64,000 nucleotides of DNA. Origin: Candidatus Nitrososphaera evergladensis SR1. Lineage in GTDB: Archaea; Thermoproteota; Nitrososphaeria; Nitrososphaerales; Nitrososphaeraceae. Shown here piece after piece: positions 33,457 to 41,848 of this stretch. A model generated the notes under the pieces. That model was not told the DNA's origin and did no database searches. It saw nothing but the letters and a program-made list of their open reading frames with translations. Where the stretch lies: assembly GCF_000730285.1 (NCBI RefSeq), contig NZ_CP007174.1, positions 1,984,001-2,048,000 of the forward strand. Direction: 5' to 3'. The translations under genes and the position numbers were made by a program. The stretch's first letter is position 1, and every line of letters starts with the position of its first letter.

Positions 33457-34134
33457 GTGGTCGTGGAAATTCCACCGATTGACATATTGACAATTTCGTC
33501 AGCAGGACTCCTCATAGCGACGTTCGGGGTAGTCGTCAGAAGGGGCTTTGCGGATTGGCTCAGCGCCTACCGCTACCAGACGGTGGTCCTGGCCGCGGTG
33601 ACTGCGGTGATAGCGTACTTTACCGGCGTGTGGGAGATTTACGTGGCAGCCGCGCTGACGCTCGTAATAAAGGCGATAATAATCCCAAAGGTGCTCCTGC
33701 GAGTCACCAAGAAAATCAAAGACGAGTTCAAGATAGAGACAAACCCGTACGTGAGCCTCAGGCTGTCAGTCTTGATATCGGCTCTACTGGTCGCGCTCTC
33801 GTACGCGCTGACCCAGCAGATGTTCCCTGCGTCGAGCCTTGACAGGGTGACCATGATGTACCTGCCGGTGTCAATCTCCCTCTTTTTCATCGGCCTGTTC
33901 GTCATGGTGAGCAGGAGGATGGCGCTCAACCAGGTGGTCGGGCTTTTGATAATCGAAAACGGGCTTTTCCTGTTCACAACCGCATTAACACACGGAGTTT
34001 CGCTGATTATAGAGATAGGAATTTTCGTGGACATTCTGATAGGGATCATCATCTCTGCAATTCTCATCTTCCGGATTAGTCGGACGTTTGACACCTTGGA
34101 CATAGGCAGCCTCGAGAAGCTGAGGGATGACTGA
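33457..34134 (+). CDS. hyfE: HyfE/NuoK-like membrane subunit
   Basis: A 225-residue protein with about seven helices, the usual length of HyfE. The NuoK-like C-terminal core includes LNQVVGLLIIENGLFLFTTA, with the membrane-embedded Glu of IENG. It starts at GTG 33457, 9 bp after hyfC, and ends 2 bp before hyfF. Confidence 0.88.
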   Translation: MVVEIPPIDILTISSAGLLIATFGVVVRRGFADWLSAYRYQTVVLAAVTAVIAYFTGVWEIYVAAALTLVIKAIIIPKVLLRVTKKIKDEFKIETNPYVSLRLSVLISALLVALSYALTQQMFPASSLDRVTMMYLPVSISLFFIGLFVMVSRRMALNQVVGLLIIENGLFLFTTALTHGVSLIIEIGIFVDILIGIIISAILIFRISRTFDTLDIGSLEKLRDD

Positions 34135-34136
34135 AA

Positions 34137-35759
34137 ATGACTGAATGGGCCTTGTTGGTTGGTGCTACATCGGCGGCGTTTCCTACTGCGTCAAGCGTGT
34201 TGATATTTTCCCTGCTCCTAACGCCAGTGGCAGGAGCCCTCTTTGTTACGCTTTTCCGCAAAAAAAGGGCCGCGGAGCTGATAACGGTCGTTTCGGCGTC
34301 GTTAATACTGATACAGGCCCTAGGTCTTGTTGCAGATGTGATTGTTGAAAAAAAGATCTCTGCTTTTGGCGAGTTGTTCTTTTTCGATGCCTTTGGTGCA
34401 CTGATTATGCTCCCAATTGCAGGAGTCGGTTTCGTCTCCGCGCTATATTCGATCAACTACATGGGGAGGCAATACGAACATGGCTTGGTTGATGACAAGC
34501 ATATCATCAGATACTATCAGGGATTCAATGTCTTTCTGCTGACCATGTTGCTGGTGCCTGTATCTAACAACATGGGTGCAATGTGGGTAGCCATAGAGGC
34601 CACGACTCTGGTGTCTGTCTTGCTGATAATGCTCTACACAAAGGAAAGTGCCATAGAAGCGGCGTGGAAGTATCTGATAATCGCGACAGTTGGTCTGTCA
34701 TTTGCGCTGTTTGGGACAGTATTTTTCTACTACGCCAACGTCACCGCGATCTCGCCCTCTGCCGAAGCAGAACCTAGCTCCGCCATGAACTGGACAGACA
34801 TGGTTTCTCACTCCAAACTGCTTAATCCAGACATCGTCAAGATCGCCTTCATCTTTATCCTAGTCGGCTTTGGAACAAAAGCAGGTCTAGCTCCGATGCA
34901 TACATGGCTTCCAGATGCGCACAGCGAGGCCCCGACGCCGGTCAGCGCACTGCTCTCGGGAGTGCTGCTCAATTGCTCAATTTACAGCATCATAAGATAT
35001 CATATAATAACATCCGGAACGGTCGGGTCTGCGTTCTCAAACCAGTTGCTGATAATACTTGGGGTTGTATCTGTAGGTATTGCAGCGGCATCAATATACT
35101 TCCAGAAGGACATGAAACGCATGCTTGCCTATTCAAGCGTCGAACATATGGGAATAGTCTCCCTGGCTATGGGTTTTGGCGGATTTATAGGAATATACGG
35201 TGCACTACTTCACATCATAAACCATGCTATTGCCAAACCACTGATGTTCTTTGCGAGCGGAACAATAAGCCAAAAGTACGAGACAAAGACCATGTCGGGA
35301 ATCAGAGGCATTATCAAGATCATGCCAATCACAGGTGTGCTTTTTCTAATCGGAGGGCTCGCCATCGTAGGCATGCCCCCGTTCAACATCTTTGTGAGCG
35401 AGTTCATGATATTGAGCTCCGGATTCGGAAGCGGTCAGTTTGTCGCAAGTTCGCTTGTCATTACATTCCTAGTAATAATATTTGCAGCCTTCATGCGACA
35501 CCTCATAAAGATGGTCTTCGGCAGCCCCAAAGAATCTGGAAGAGGAATGTCTGAGGATTCGATCGCAAAGAAGGATGAAATGGGCAAGCTCGCAATAATA
35601 CCGATGATAATTCTGGCGATATTTGCAGTCATACTCGGTTTCTATATCCCGTCACCTATACAGACCTTGGCGAACGATGTCATGCAGATTTTTAACCAAG
35701 GGTCTATTGCTGCAGCGTTCCCCACATCAGATTTGGTTTCGGGAGTTGAGTCAGGATAA
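34137..35759 (+). CDS. hyfF: HyfF/NuoN-like antiporter subunit
   Basis: A 540-residue membrane protein with about 14 helices. The antiporter signature is LVGFGTKAGLAPMHTWLPDA, then HSEAPTPVSALLSGVLLNCS; VEHMGIVSLAMGFGG and IINHAIAKPLMFFASG carry the later conserved residues. With hyfB it gives the complex two antiporter-like subunits. Codon use from here to the large subunit is more AT-rich than in hyfB, hyfC and hyfE. A 107-bp gap follows before hyfG. Confidence 0.9.
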   Translation: MTEWALLVGATSAAFPTASSVLIFSLLLTPVAGALFVTLFRKKRAAELITVVSASLILIQALGLVADVIVEKKISAFGELFFFDAFGALIMLPIAGVGFVSALYSINYMGRQYEHGLVDDKHIIRYYQGFNVFLLTMLLVPVSNNMGAMWVAIEATTLVSVLLIMLYTKESAIEAAWKYLIIATVGLSFALFGTVFFYYANVTAISPSAEAEPSSAMNWTDMVSHSKLLNPDIVKIAFIFILVGFGTKAGLAPMHTWLPDAHSEAPTPVSALLSGVLLNCSIYSIIRYHIITSGTVGSAFSNQLLIILGVVSVGIAAASIYFQKDMKRMLAYSSVEHMGIVSLAMGFGGFIGIYGALLHIINHAIAKPLMFFASGTISQKYETKTMSGIRGIIKIMPITGVLFLIGGLAIVGMPPFNIFVSEFMILSSGFGSGQFVASSLVITFLVIIFAAFMRHLIKMVFGSPKESGRGMSEDSIAKKDEMGKLAIIPMIILAIFAVILGFYIPSPIQTLANDVMQIFNQGSIAAAFPTSDLVSGVESG

Positions 35760-35866
35760 ATGTTTGATTTTGTGATCGAAGTCTTCGTAATGGATCTTTT
35801 TATGAAGAACCCGGCTGCACCCCGAGTAAATGACAGGATACAAAGAATTACAGCAAGAGGTGGAAC

Positions 35867-37570
35867 ATGGATATGATGCTGGGAGGAGATGCAACTGACC
35901 ATTCCAACACAGCGAAGTACAAATCAGCGATACTCCAAAAACTAGGCAAGAAGGTAAGAGGAATTCATATTCTGAATGGCAATGAAATCCACGTCATATT
36001 ATCAACCAAGGAAGAAATCCCGGAATCATGCTATTATGTGCACAAGGATCTGAAGACAAAGCTTGCAACTGTAATCTGTAGCGACGAGCGTCTGGCAGGC
36101 CGCGGCTTTATGCTCAGATACGTTTTTGCAAAAGAAAACGGAGAGGACGTGTTCATCATTTTAACTGCGAGAATAAAGGAAAACGATGACTCTGCAGGCG
36201 GGCGACATTTAACTTTCCCAAGCATAGCCCTTCACATTCCCTCGGCCGCGCTTTATGAGAGAGAGATTAAGGACATGTTTGGCATCTGGCCTGACGGCAA
36301 CCCCGACACAAGACCTCTCGTGCTTCATGAACAGTGGCCGGAAGACGTCCATCCTCTAAGGAAGGATTTCGACATTAATTCAAAAATTCCTCGGATTTAC
36401 AACCGCGAGTATCCGTTTACAAAGGTGGAAGGCGAAGGCGTGTGTGAAATCCCCGTCGGACCTGTGCACGCGGGCATAATCGAACCAGGACACTTCAGAT
36501 TCAGCGTTCTGGGAGAGAACATCATCAACCTTGAAACACGCCTTTTCTATACACACAAGGGCACAGAAAAGCTGGCCGAAAGCATGAACCTTGACCAGGT
36601 CTTGTTGCTCAGCGAGCGAATATCCGGAGATGAAGCCGTGGCCAACTCGATGGCATACTGTCAGGCATTGGAAAGGATTGCAAGGGCAAATGTGCCAAAA
36701 AGAGCACTTCAGATAAGAACTATCTGCGCGGAGATGGAGAGGATATACAACCACCTTGGAACGCTTGCGGGCATGTCAACTGACGTGGGATTTGCCTATG
36801 GCGCGTCTAGGCTCAACATACTCAAGGAAAGGATGATGCAGCTCAACGAATACGTGTCAGGTAGTCGGCTTCTGTTTGGTGTTAACAGGATAGGTGGAGT
36901 GGGCATAGACCTGATGGACGATAAGCTGAAGCATGTCGTAAACACTACGAACCTTTTGTCGGAGGATTTTCAACGCGTGATATCGATGCTGAAGGACAAG
37001 TCGTCGGTAATGGACAGGATGCGAAACACAGGAATAATAACGAGGAGGGTGGCCGCTGATCTTGGGCTTGTGGGAGTAGCCGCAAGGTGCGCGGGCATAG
37101 ACGCAGATACAAGGCGAGACCATCCTTACGCCGAATACGATTCCCTTCGTCTTGATATGCGCCATGACACGCCCCAGCATCTGATGGAATACGAGATAGA
37201 GATGCAAAAAATGAAAGGAGATGCATTGTCGCGGTTCGAAGTTAGGGTAGAAGATGTTGTAAATTCGATCAGCATTGTGAACGAAGTGATAACTAATCTA
37301 CATAGTGACAATGTACTCGTTGTCGCTGATGTCGTGGACCGACTTGAACCTTACAGTCACGCGCTTGGCTATGCGGAATCACACAGAGGTCAGACAATAC
37401 ACTGGGTGATGATAGGGGAGGATTGCAATTCACTCTCTAGATACAAGATTAGAACAGCGTCATTTGTTAACTGGCCTGCGATAGAGCAGGCTGTGCTCAA
37501 CGACATAGTCCCCGACTTTCCACTTGTAAACAAAAGCTTGGACCTTTCGTATTCGGGGAATGACCTATGA
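35867..37570 (+). CDS. hyfG: HyfG-like large subunit lacking the NiFe cysteines
   Basis: A 567-residue fusion. Residues about 20-180 are the NuoC/30-kDa domain (YEREIKDMFGIWPD); the rest is the NuoD/hydrogenase large subunit fold (EIPVGPVHAGIIEPGHFRFS). In NiFe hydrogenases an ERxCGxC motif near this point and a C-terminal DPCxxC hold the metals. Here the first reads ERISGDEAVAN (residues 250-260) with Ser253 and Glu256, and the last reads DLSYSGND (559-566) with Ser561 and Gly564. All four cysteines are gone, so no NiFe centre can form. It overlaps hyfI by 4 bp. Confidence 0.9.
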   Translation: MDMMLGGDATDHSNTAKYKSAILQKLGKKVRGIHILNGNEIHVILSTKEEIPESCYYVHKDLKTKLATVICSDERLAGRGFMLRYVFAKENGEDVFIILTARIKENDDSAGGRHLTFPSIALHIPSAALYEREIKDMFGIWPDGNPDTRPLVLHEQWPEDVHPLRKDFDINSKIPRIYNREYPFTKVEGEGVCEIPVGPVHAGIIEPGHFRFSVLGENIINLETRLFYTHKGTEKLAESMNLDQVLLLSERISGDEAVANSMAYCQALERIARANVPKRALQIRTICAEMERIYNHLGTLAGMSTDVGFAYGASRLNILKERMMQLNEYVSGSRLLFGVNRIGGVGIDLMDDKLKHVVNTTNLLSEDFQRVISMLKDKSSVMDRMRNTGIITRRVAADLGLVGVAARCAGIDADTRRDHPYAEYDSLRLDMRHDTPQHLMEYEIEMQKMKGDALSRFEVRVEDVVNSISIVNEVITNLHSDNVLVVADVVDRLEPYSHALGYAESHRGQTIHWVMIGEDCNSLSRYKIRTASFVNWPAIEQAVLNDIVPDFPLVNKSLDLSYSGNDL

Positions 37571-38400
37571 TCGGAAAGATTGGCAAGCGCGCAAACAGCG
37601 GCTCTGCGGACATCGTGGGCAACAGCATCGAAACCGTTGGCGATCCGATAAAGGACATTCATGCTTTCCCGAATTACCGGGGCAGGGTTTCGCTTGCCGA
37701 AAAGGCCGGACTGCCACTTGAAAATTATGAAGCTGCAGAAGAGATCTGCGCGTCGGGGGCAATCAAGATACAGGCCTGTGGAGACAAAGAAAAGATAACT
37801 CTTGACATGGGCAAGTGCTTTTTGTGCGGAAGGTGTCAGGAAGTGGCGCCGGACCTGCTCAGGGTTGAAAGCGCGTTTGCCATCCCTGTAAGGAAAAGGG
37901 AAGAGCTGATAGAATCGCTTGACGGAATCGCGCCGGCAGAAGAATCCTTTGAAAAAATGGGCAAGGAGCTAAAGGAGAAGGTGGGCAAGATTCTTGGGAG
38001 ATCGCTTGCTGTGCGGGAGGTAGACGCCGGCTCGTGCAACGGCTGCGAAGTCGAGATAACCGCGCTCAACAACCCCGTCTACGACATAGAGAGGTTCGGC
38101 ATCCATTTCGTGGCGTCGCCGCGACATGCAGACGTGCTACTTGTCACCGGGCCGGCGTCAAGGAACATGGAAGTGGCGCTGAAAAGGACGTACGAGGCTA
38201 CGCCGGACCCAAAGATAGTAGTCGCTGTCGGCGCGTGCGGGTGCAGTGGGGGCATATTTGGCGACACCTACGCGACTACGGGCGGAATTGACAAGATGGT
38301 GCCTGTCGACGTGTACATACCCGGCTGCCCGCCAAGGCCGGAGGCTATACTGTACGGGCTCTTGCTGGCAGTCGATAGGATTCCGGAAAAACACGGCTAG
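37567..38400 (+). CDS. hyfI: HyfI/NuoB-like small subunit fused to a one-cluster ferredoxin domain
   Basis: A 277-residue protein. Residues about 55-105 are ferredoxin-like: C61 in EICASGAIKI plus C84, C87 and C90 in KCFLCGRCQEVAP, the four ligands of one 4Fe-4S cluster; the second cluster's ligands are missing. Residues about 145-277 are the small-subunit domain with the proximal cluster: C157 and C160 in GSCNGCEVEI, C224 in GACGCSGGIFG and C254 in PGCPPRPEA. It should relay electrons between an outside carrier and the large-subunit pocket. It closes the operon. Confidence 0.88.
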   Translation: MIGKIGKRANSGSADIVGNSIETVGDPIKDIHAFPNYRGRVSLAEKAGLPLENYEAAEEICASGAIKIQACGDKEKITLDMGKCFLCGRCQEVAPDLLRVESAFAIPVRKREELIESLDGIAPAEESFEKMGKELKEKVGKILGRSLAVREVDAGSCNGCEVEITALNNPVYDIERFGIHFVASPRHADVLLVTGPASRNMEVALKRTYEATPDPKIVVAVGACGCSGGIFGDTYATTGGIDKMVPVDVYIPGCPPRPEAILYGLLLAVDRIPEKHG

Positions 38401-39142
38401 GAAAAGTACGGGCTCAGAGGGACTACTTCAAGCTTCTGTTACACAAGCTCAAGACTGAAAGTATTCGACAAGGATGCTCCGCAAGAATGCTGTACGCAAT
38501 AGCAAAGCCTGCAGATTTGCCATTTCAAGTGGAATCCGCTTCTTGCCTGACATTGATTACTTGGATTACTATATTGGTGAAGAAGTTTATGCATTTTGTC
38601 GCATTGACATCGGATAAGGTGATCATGCGGCAGAAACCCTCTAGAGGACAATGACGCGGCTTCAGAAAATAGGTGATAGATTATCACTACAATTAAGATA
38701 GATGTCGTAAGGTAGGCTGAAATGGCGTGGGAGTAGCATCAGAGCGACAAGAATGAATAAAACGACGAATGACCGACGGCTAAATCTTATCATGCAACGA
38801 TGCGGAGCGGAAGAAAAATGTATGATAAGGTAAAAGAAAATTGAACATGAAAATGGATAATGCGGGGAGAATTTTTTGGCACCAGCAACAACCGACCTTC
38901 TGGCGTCAAAAGTCCATGTAACATCTTTGCCATTCTTCTGCATAACTCCTGCAAGCGCTGAAAGTGCAAAACCTGTGCTTTTTGGCAGCAATGTCCTTTT
39001 TGATTCAATTCAGCATCCATAACCAAGCTTTGACAGATGGGTCTTAAGGTCGTTGGATCAGTTCTACTTCTGGTCCTACGATCATTGACAGTTATGATTC
39101 CTATGCCTGATGCAACTTGCACCACTGACCCCTAGATATGCT
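38401..39142. other. Gene-poor interval with possible decayed minus-strand gene
   Basis: No intact gene. On the minus strand two overlapping frames could be pieces of one frameshifted gene: 39125 down to about 39000 (VQVASGIGIITVNDRRTRSR) and about 38995 down to 38850 (TGFALSALAGVMQKNGKDVT). The joint is near an A-run at 38996-39001. No family is recognised and both pieces may be chance. No terminator is seen directly after hyfI. Confidence 0.35.
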
Positions 39143-39374
39143 TGGTGCCACTTCTGGTGCCAAATAGCACATCAATTGTCCTGCAAGTTGGCACCAGTGG
39201 TGCCAGATCATACGTTTGAAGTGGTACCACTGGTACCAAAATCCCTCTTCTGGTGCCAAAAATGATACCACTGGTATCACGCAGACTGCACAAATGTGAC
39301 TGGAAATGAATCGATTTGTCTAAAGATGGGTTTGGTGCTACTGCACCCCGCCTGTTCTGGTACCGGTGGTACCA
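39143..39374. repeat. Array of 17-bp GGTACC/GGTGCC palindromes
   Basis: Four full 17-bp inverted repeats of the form TGGYACCASTGGTRCCA, or a close variant, occur: 39189-39205, 39222-39238, 39263-39279 and 39358-39374. TGGTGCCA half sites stand at 39143-39150, 39155-39162 and 39251-39258, and a degenerate copy near 39333-39348. Two of the gaps between starts are 33 and 41 bp. The density is far above chance. It may be a cluster of sites for a DNA-binding protein, such as a replication or partition iteron set. It stands upstream of the small gene at 39617. Confidence 0.65.
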
Positions 39375-39599
39375 ACGGAGGAAGCAGGCAATGCCTGCAA
39401 TCAGGTTTCGTTCGGTAGGTTTGTTGATTAATATTTTCAACATTACTAATAGCAATTAGAATTAATAAACATTCTTGTAAGTAAAAACACAAGATTCCTG
39501 CTAATAAGTAGCAAATTTCACACATGAATCATGCCAATAGGCAGCTCTAGAACAGTACGATAATTCACAAACCCGGCACAATTTTTCTGCCTTAAATTC

Positions 39600-39613
39600 C
39601 TACAGTGCTGTAG
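39600..39613. promoter_or_regulatory. Palindrome at the start of the small DNA-binding gene
   Basis: CTACAGTGCTGTAG is a 6+2+6 inverted repeat ending 3 bp before the TTG start at 39617. Its position suggests an operator that would block transcription or translation, possibly bound by the encoded protein itself. A TATA-like TTAAATTC lies near 39592-39599. Confidence 0.5.
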
Positions 39614-39616
39614 TAT

Positions 39617-39859
39617 TTGGAGGTGAATGATGCAACCACAGAGGAAACCGTAAACGATGTTCCTAGCAAGCAGACAAGAGTCAGAATCAACACAGAAATA
39701 GAAGGCGAGCCGGCAAAGATACTGCTTGAGCTGAAGCAGCGGGGTCTTGTTTCAGACAACACGGACGCTGTCAACCAAGGCCTGCTTGTGCTGTACGACA
39801 GGGTGCTCAAGCGCGATATGGCTAGACTTCAGCTGCAGCGGTTGAAAGAGGTCCAGTAG
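39617..39859 (+). CDS. Small probable ribbon-helix-helix-type protein
   Basis: An 80-residue protein starting at TTG 39617 or GTG 39623. After an acidic, disordered N-terminus it has a beta-strand/helix pattern TRVRINTEIEGEPAKILLEL, then KQRGLVSDNTDAVNQGLLVL, which resembles an RHH/CopG-type dimer, and a basic C-terminal helix. The call is by pattern only. Its 3' end overlaps the end of the convergent nuclease-like gene by 38 bp. Confidence 0.5.
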   Translation: MEVNDATTEETVNDVPSKQTRVRINTEIEGEPAKILLELKQRGLVSDNTDAVNQGLLVLYDRVLKRDMARLQLQRLKEVQ

Positions 39860-41573
39860 GAAGGGTCTCTCCTTTTTCTTTCCCCTTGCTTCCCTCGTTG
39901 TCGCCTGCTTCAAGTTCTTCTTCAAACTTGAACACGCTGCTATTGGTTTTGATTGCCCGGTCCAAGACATCTGTTGCATCTTCTGGTTTCTCCCATACCG
40001 CGTCAAGCATCCTTCTGACATCGCGCTCGTCCCTTGCCGCCTTGCATATCTTTTGTACCGTCGCATCTTTTGGCACTCCTTTATCGCGCAGTTTTTCATT
40101 GAAATTAGCTGCTCTCAGGAGCTGGACATTCAGCCTTTCGGCGTACTGGGCCAGTGTGATTGTACTGTCGCTGTTATCTTTGCTATTGACCGTTGACACC
40201 TTTACGTGGATGTCCTCAAACGCTCCGCCGGCAAACACTCCTACAACGCCGTTCTTTACCTGCCTTTCCTCCGGAGTGTCGACGCCAAAGTCGGTGCTCC
40301 ATTTCAGCACGTTGAAAAAGTCATCCAAGTCCTTTCTTCTCACTAGCCCCCACTTGCATTCCAAGACGTATGTGACAGGTCTGGCAAATACTGAGGGTGT
40401 CACGGTCCATACTCTATCTACTTCTGCGTTTTGCCTTCTGTCTCCCACACTTTTTATCAAATGAAGAGTAATACGCCTTGGGTCCATCCTGCCGGTGCCG
40501 TTGTTCCGGTGGTTCTGTGTCCGAAACTCAGCTCCTATAGTAAACTTGTCAATGAACCATTCAACGCAGGCTTCCCAGTTGTGGCCTATCCGGTTTGCTC
40601 TCCCCTTGCTTATCCTGATGTAGTTTTTCGCCATCTCCAAAGCTGCGTTTAGGACCTCTTCGTTCATGGATTCATGGTAAAAGTAGCGGTAAGCGTCAAA
40701 GAGCTTTACCTCTCTGATAGAGGGATACAGCTTCGTGGCTCTGGCAATGGCAGATTCAACTTCGTTGTCTGTTGCTCTGAGCGCATCTTTGATCTGATTT
40801 ATGCTTGCGATTCTCCCAAGCTCTGTTTCGCTTACCACCAGGTTCCTTATTGCCAGCACCCGTTGTACCAGAGGGTTTGTTGACGCCTTGCTCTTTAGCG
40901 CTTCGTTTGTGCGCATGACAGCTTGCTTTAATGCATCAAGGTCGTCGCCGCCATCCTGCTGCTCAATCCATGTAATCAAATAGCCTTCCTGAAATGGTGA
41001 CTGCGAGTCATGGGTCTGATATCCCCTCACATACAGCAGCCCTTTCCTTTCGTACCTTCTGGCAGTGGTCATGATGTCCGGCATTGTTACCCCTTTTTCT
41101 TTCAGTGCATTGAAAATCTCGGTTGAATAGAATGCCCTGTCTGAATTCTCCTTGAGGAAATTCAAGACGAGCTGAGCCTTGCTTTTGCTGCCCCTGTTGC
41201 CACGCTTGTCCGAGTATTCGGAGCTGAATTGAACAAATCTGTGGCCGTCTATGACGAAAGGCGTATCTTCTGTGCGTGCCCTTTCTCCTTCCACTTCCCC
41301 TTGCCCTCTTTGACCGTTGATAACATACAAGTGAAACATTCTCGTATTGCTCCTGAATCCAGCTCGACCTTTGAACTGCTTGTTGTATTCAAACAGTGGT
41401 TTGTCTGTCCTTAAAATGAGGCGCTTCCTCCACATGTTTGACAGCAGATGGAATGTTGTCTTTTCGTCAATGCCTGTAGTGGTAACGACGTCTCTGGCTG
41501 ATTTTGGCCTGCCGTCTGCCAAAGCTGTCAGTACGGCTTTTACACAATAGTCTTTGCCATGTACAGCCATCAC
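39822..41573 (-). CDS. Winged-helix and PD-(D/E)XK nuclease-like protein
   Basis: A 583-residue protein. Residues about 10-60 and 130-200 are two winged-helix-like domains (KSARDVVTTTGIDEKTTFHL; FYSTEIFNALKEKGVTMPD). Residues about 340-470 look like a restriction-endonuclease fold: WEACVEWFIDKF (conserved E), AEVDRVWTVTP (D) and TYVLECKWGLV (E-x-K), then KNGVVGVFAGG. The C-terminal about 100 residues are helical and acidic, and end TGPLSTAAAEV. No methylase or helicase partner is adjacent. It could act in defence or in a mobile element's life cycle. I know no named family for this architecture. Confidence 0.65.
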   Translation of the reverse strand: MMAVHGKDYCVKAVLTALADGRPKSARDVVTTTGIDEKTTFHLLSNMWRKRLILRTDKPLFEYNKQFKGRAGFRSNTRMFHLYVINGQRGQGEVEGERARTEDTPFVIDGHRFVQFSSEYSDKRGNRGSKSKAQLVLNFLKENSDRAFYSTEIFNALKEKGVTMPDIMTTARRYERKGLLYVRGYQTHDSQSPFQEGYLITWIEQQDGGDDLDALKQAVMRTNEALKSKASTNPLVQRVLAIRNLVVSETELGRIASINQIKDALRATDNEVESAIARATKLYPSIREVKLFDAYRYFYHESMNEEVLNAALEMAKNYIRISKGRANRIGHNWEACVEWFIDKFTIGAEFRTQNHRNNGTGRMDPRRITLHLIKSVGDRRQNAEVDRVWTVTPSVFARPVTYVLECKWGLVRRKDLDDFFNVLKWSTDFGVDTPEERQVKNGVVGVFAGGAFEDIHVKVSTVNSKDNSDSTITLAQYAERLNVQLLRAANFNEKLRDKGVPKDATVQKICKAARDERDVRRMLDAVWEKPEDATDVLDRAIKTNSSVFKFEEELEAGDNEGSKGKEKGETLPTGPLSTAAAEV

Positions 41574-41719
41574 ATACTACACTCTCCTGCACATTTAAGG
41601 CGAGAAATGGAGTTCGAACGTCTGCATGTATTGTACAGTGCCGCAAAAAACTGGTCTAGGTTATTCTTGCCTATTTGCCAAAACAGAGCAGGAATATTGC
41701 TCCTTTGGACAAAGTAAGA

Positions 41720-41797
41720 TGGTGGATGGGGAGAGATTCGAACTCTCGACCACCTGTGTGTGAGACAGGTATCCTAACCAGGCTAGACCACCCATCC
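41720..41797 (-). tRNA. tRNA-Val(CAC)
   Basis: On the minus strand the acceptor GGATGGG pairs with CCCATCC. The anticodon arm is CCTGT-CTCACAC-ACAGG, with anticodon CAC reading GUG. The T arm is GAGAG-TTCGAAT-CTCTC. A73 is followed by an encoded CCA (41720-41722). No intron. It stands alone between the nuclease-like gene and ahcY, a frequent type of boundary for integrated DNA, although no att duplication was seen. Confidence 0.9.
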
Positions 41798-41848
41798 ACC
41801 GTATGCGCGTGTGTTTTTGCTTTCGATTGACCGATAATATATGTCCAG

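Noticed and set aside
30410-38400. A true NiFe hydrogenase
   Set aside because: All four metal-binding cysteines of the large subunit are missing and no maturation genes are in the window.
39189-39374. CRISPR array
   Set aside because: The repeats are 17 bp palindromes with unequal gaps, not uniform repeats with unique spacers of constant size, and no cas genes are near.
39132-39455. Minus-strand 107-codon frame through the palindrome array
   Set aside because: The frame exists, and translates the repeats as LVPVVPL and LAPLVP, but has no upstream pattern of a real protein; the symmetric DNA sites explain the sequence better.
41720-41797. Attachment site of an integrated element at the tRNA-Val gene
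   Set aside because: I found no second copy of the tRNA 3' end within the window and no integrase gene beside it, so the accessory patch cannot be tied to this tRNA.
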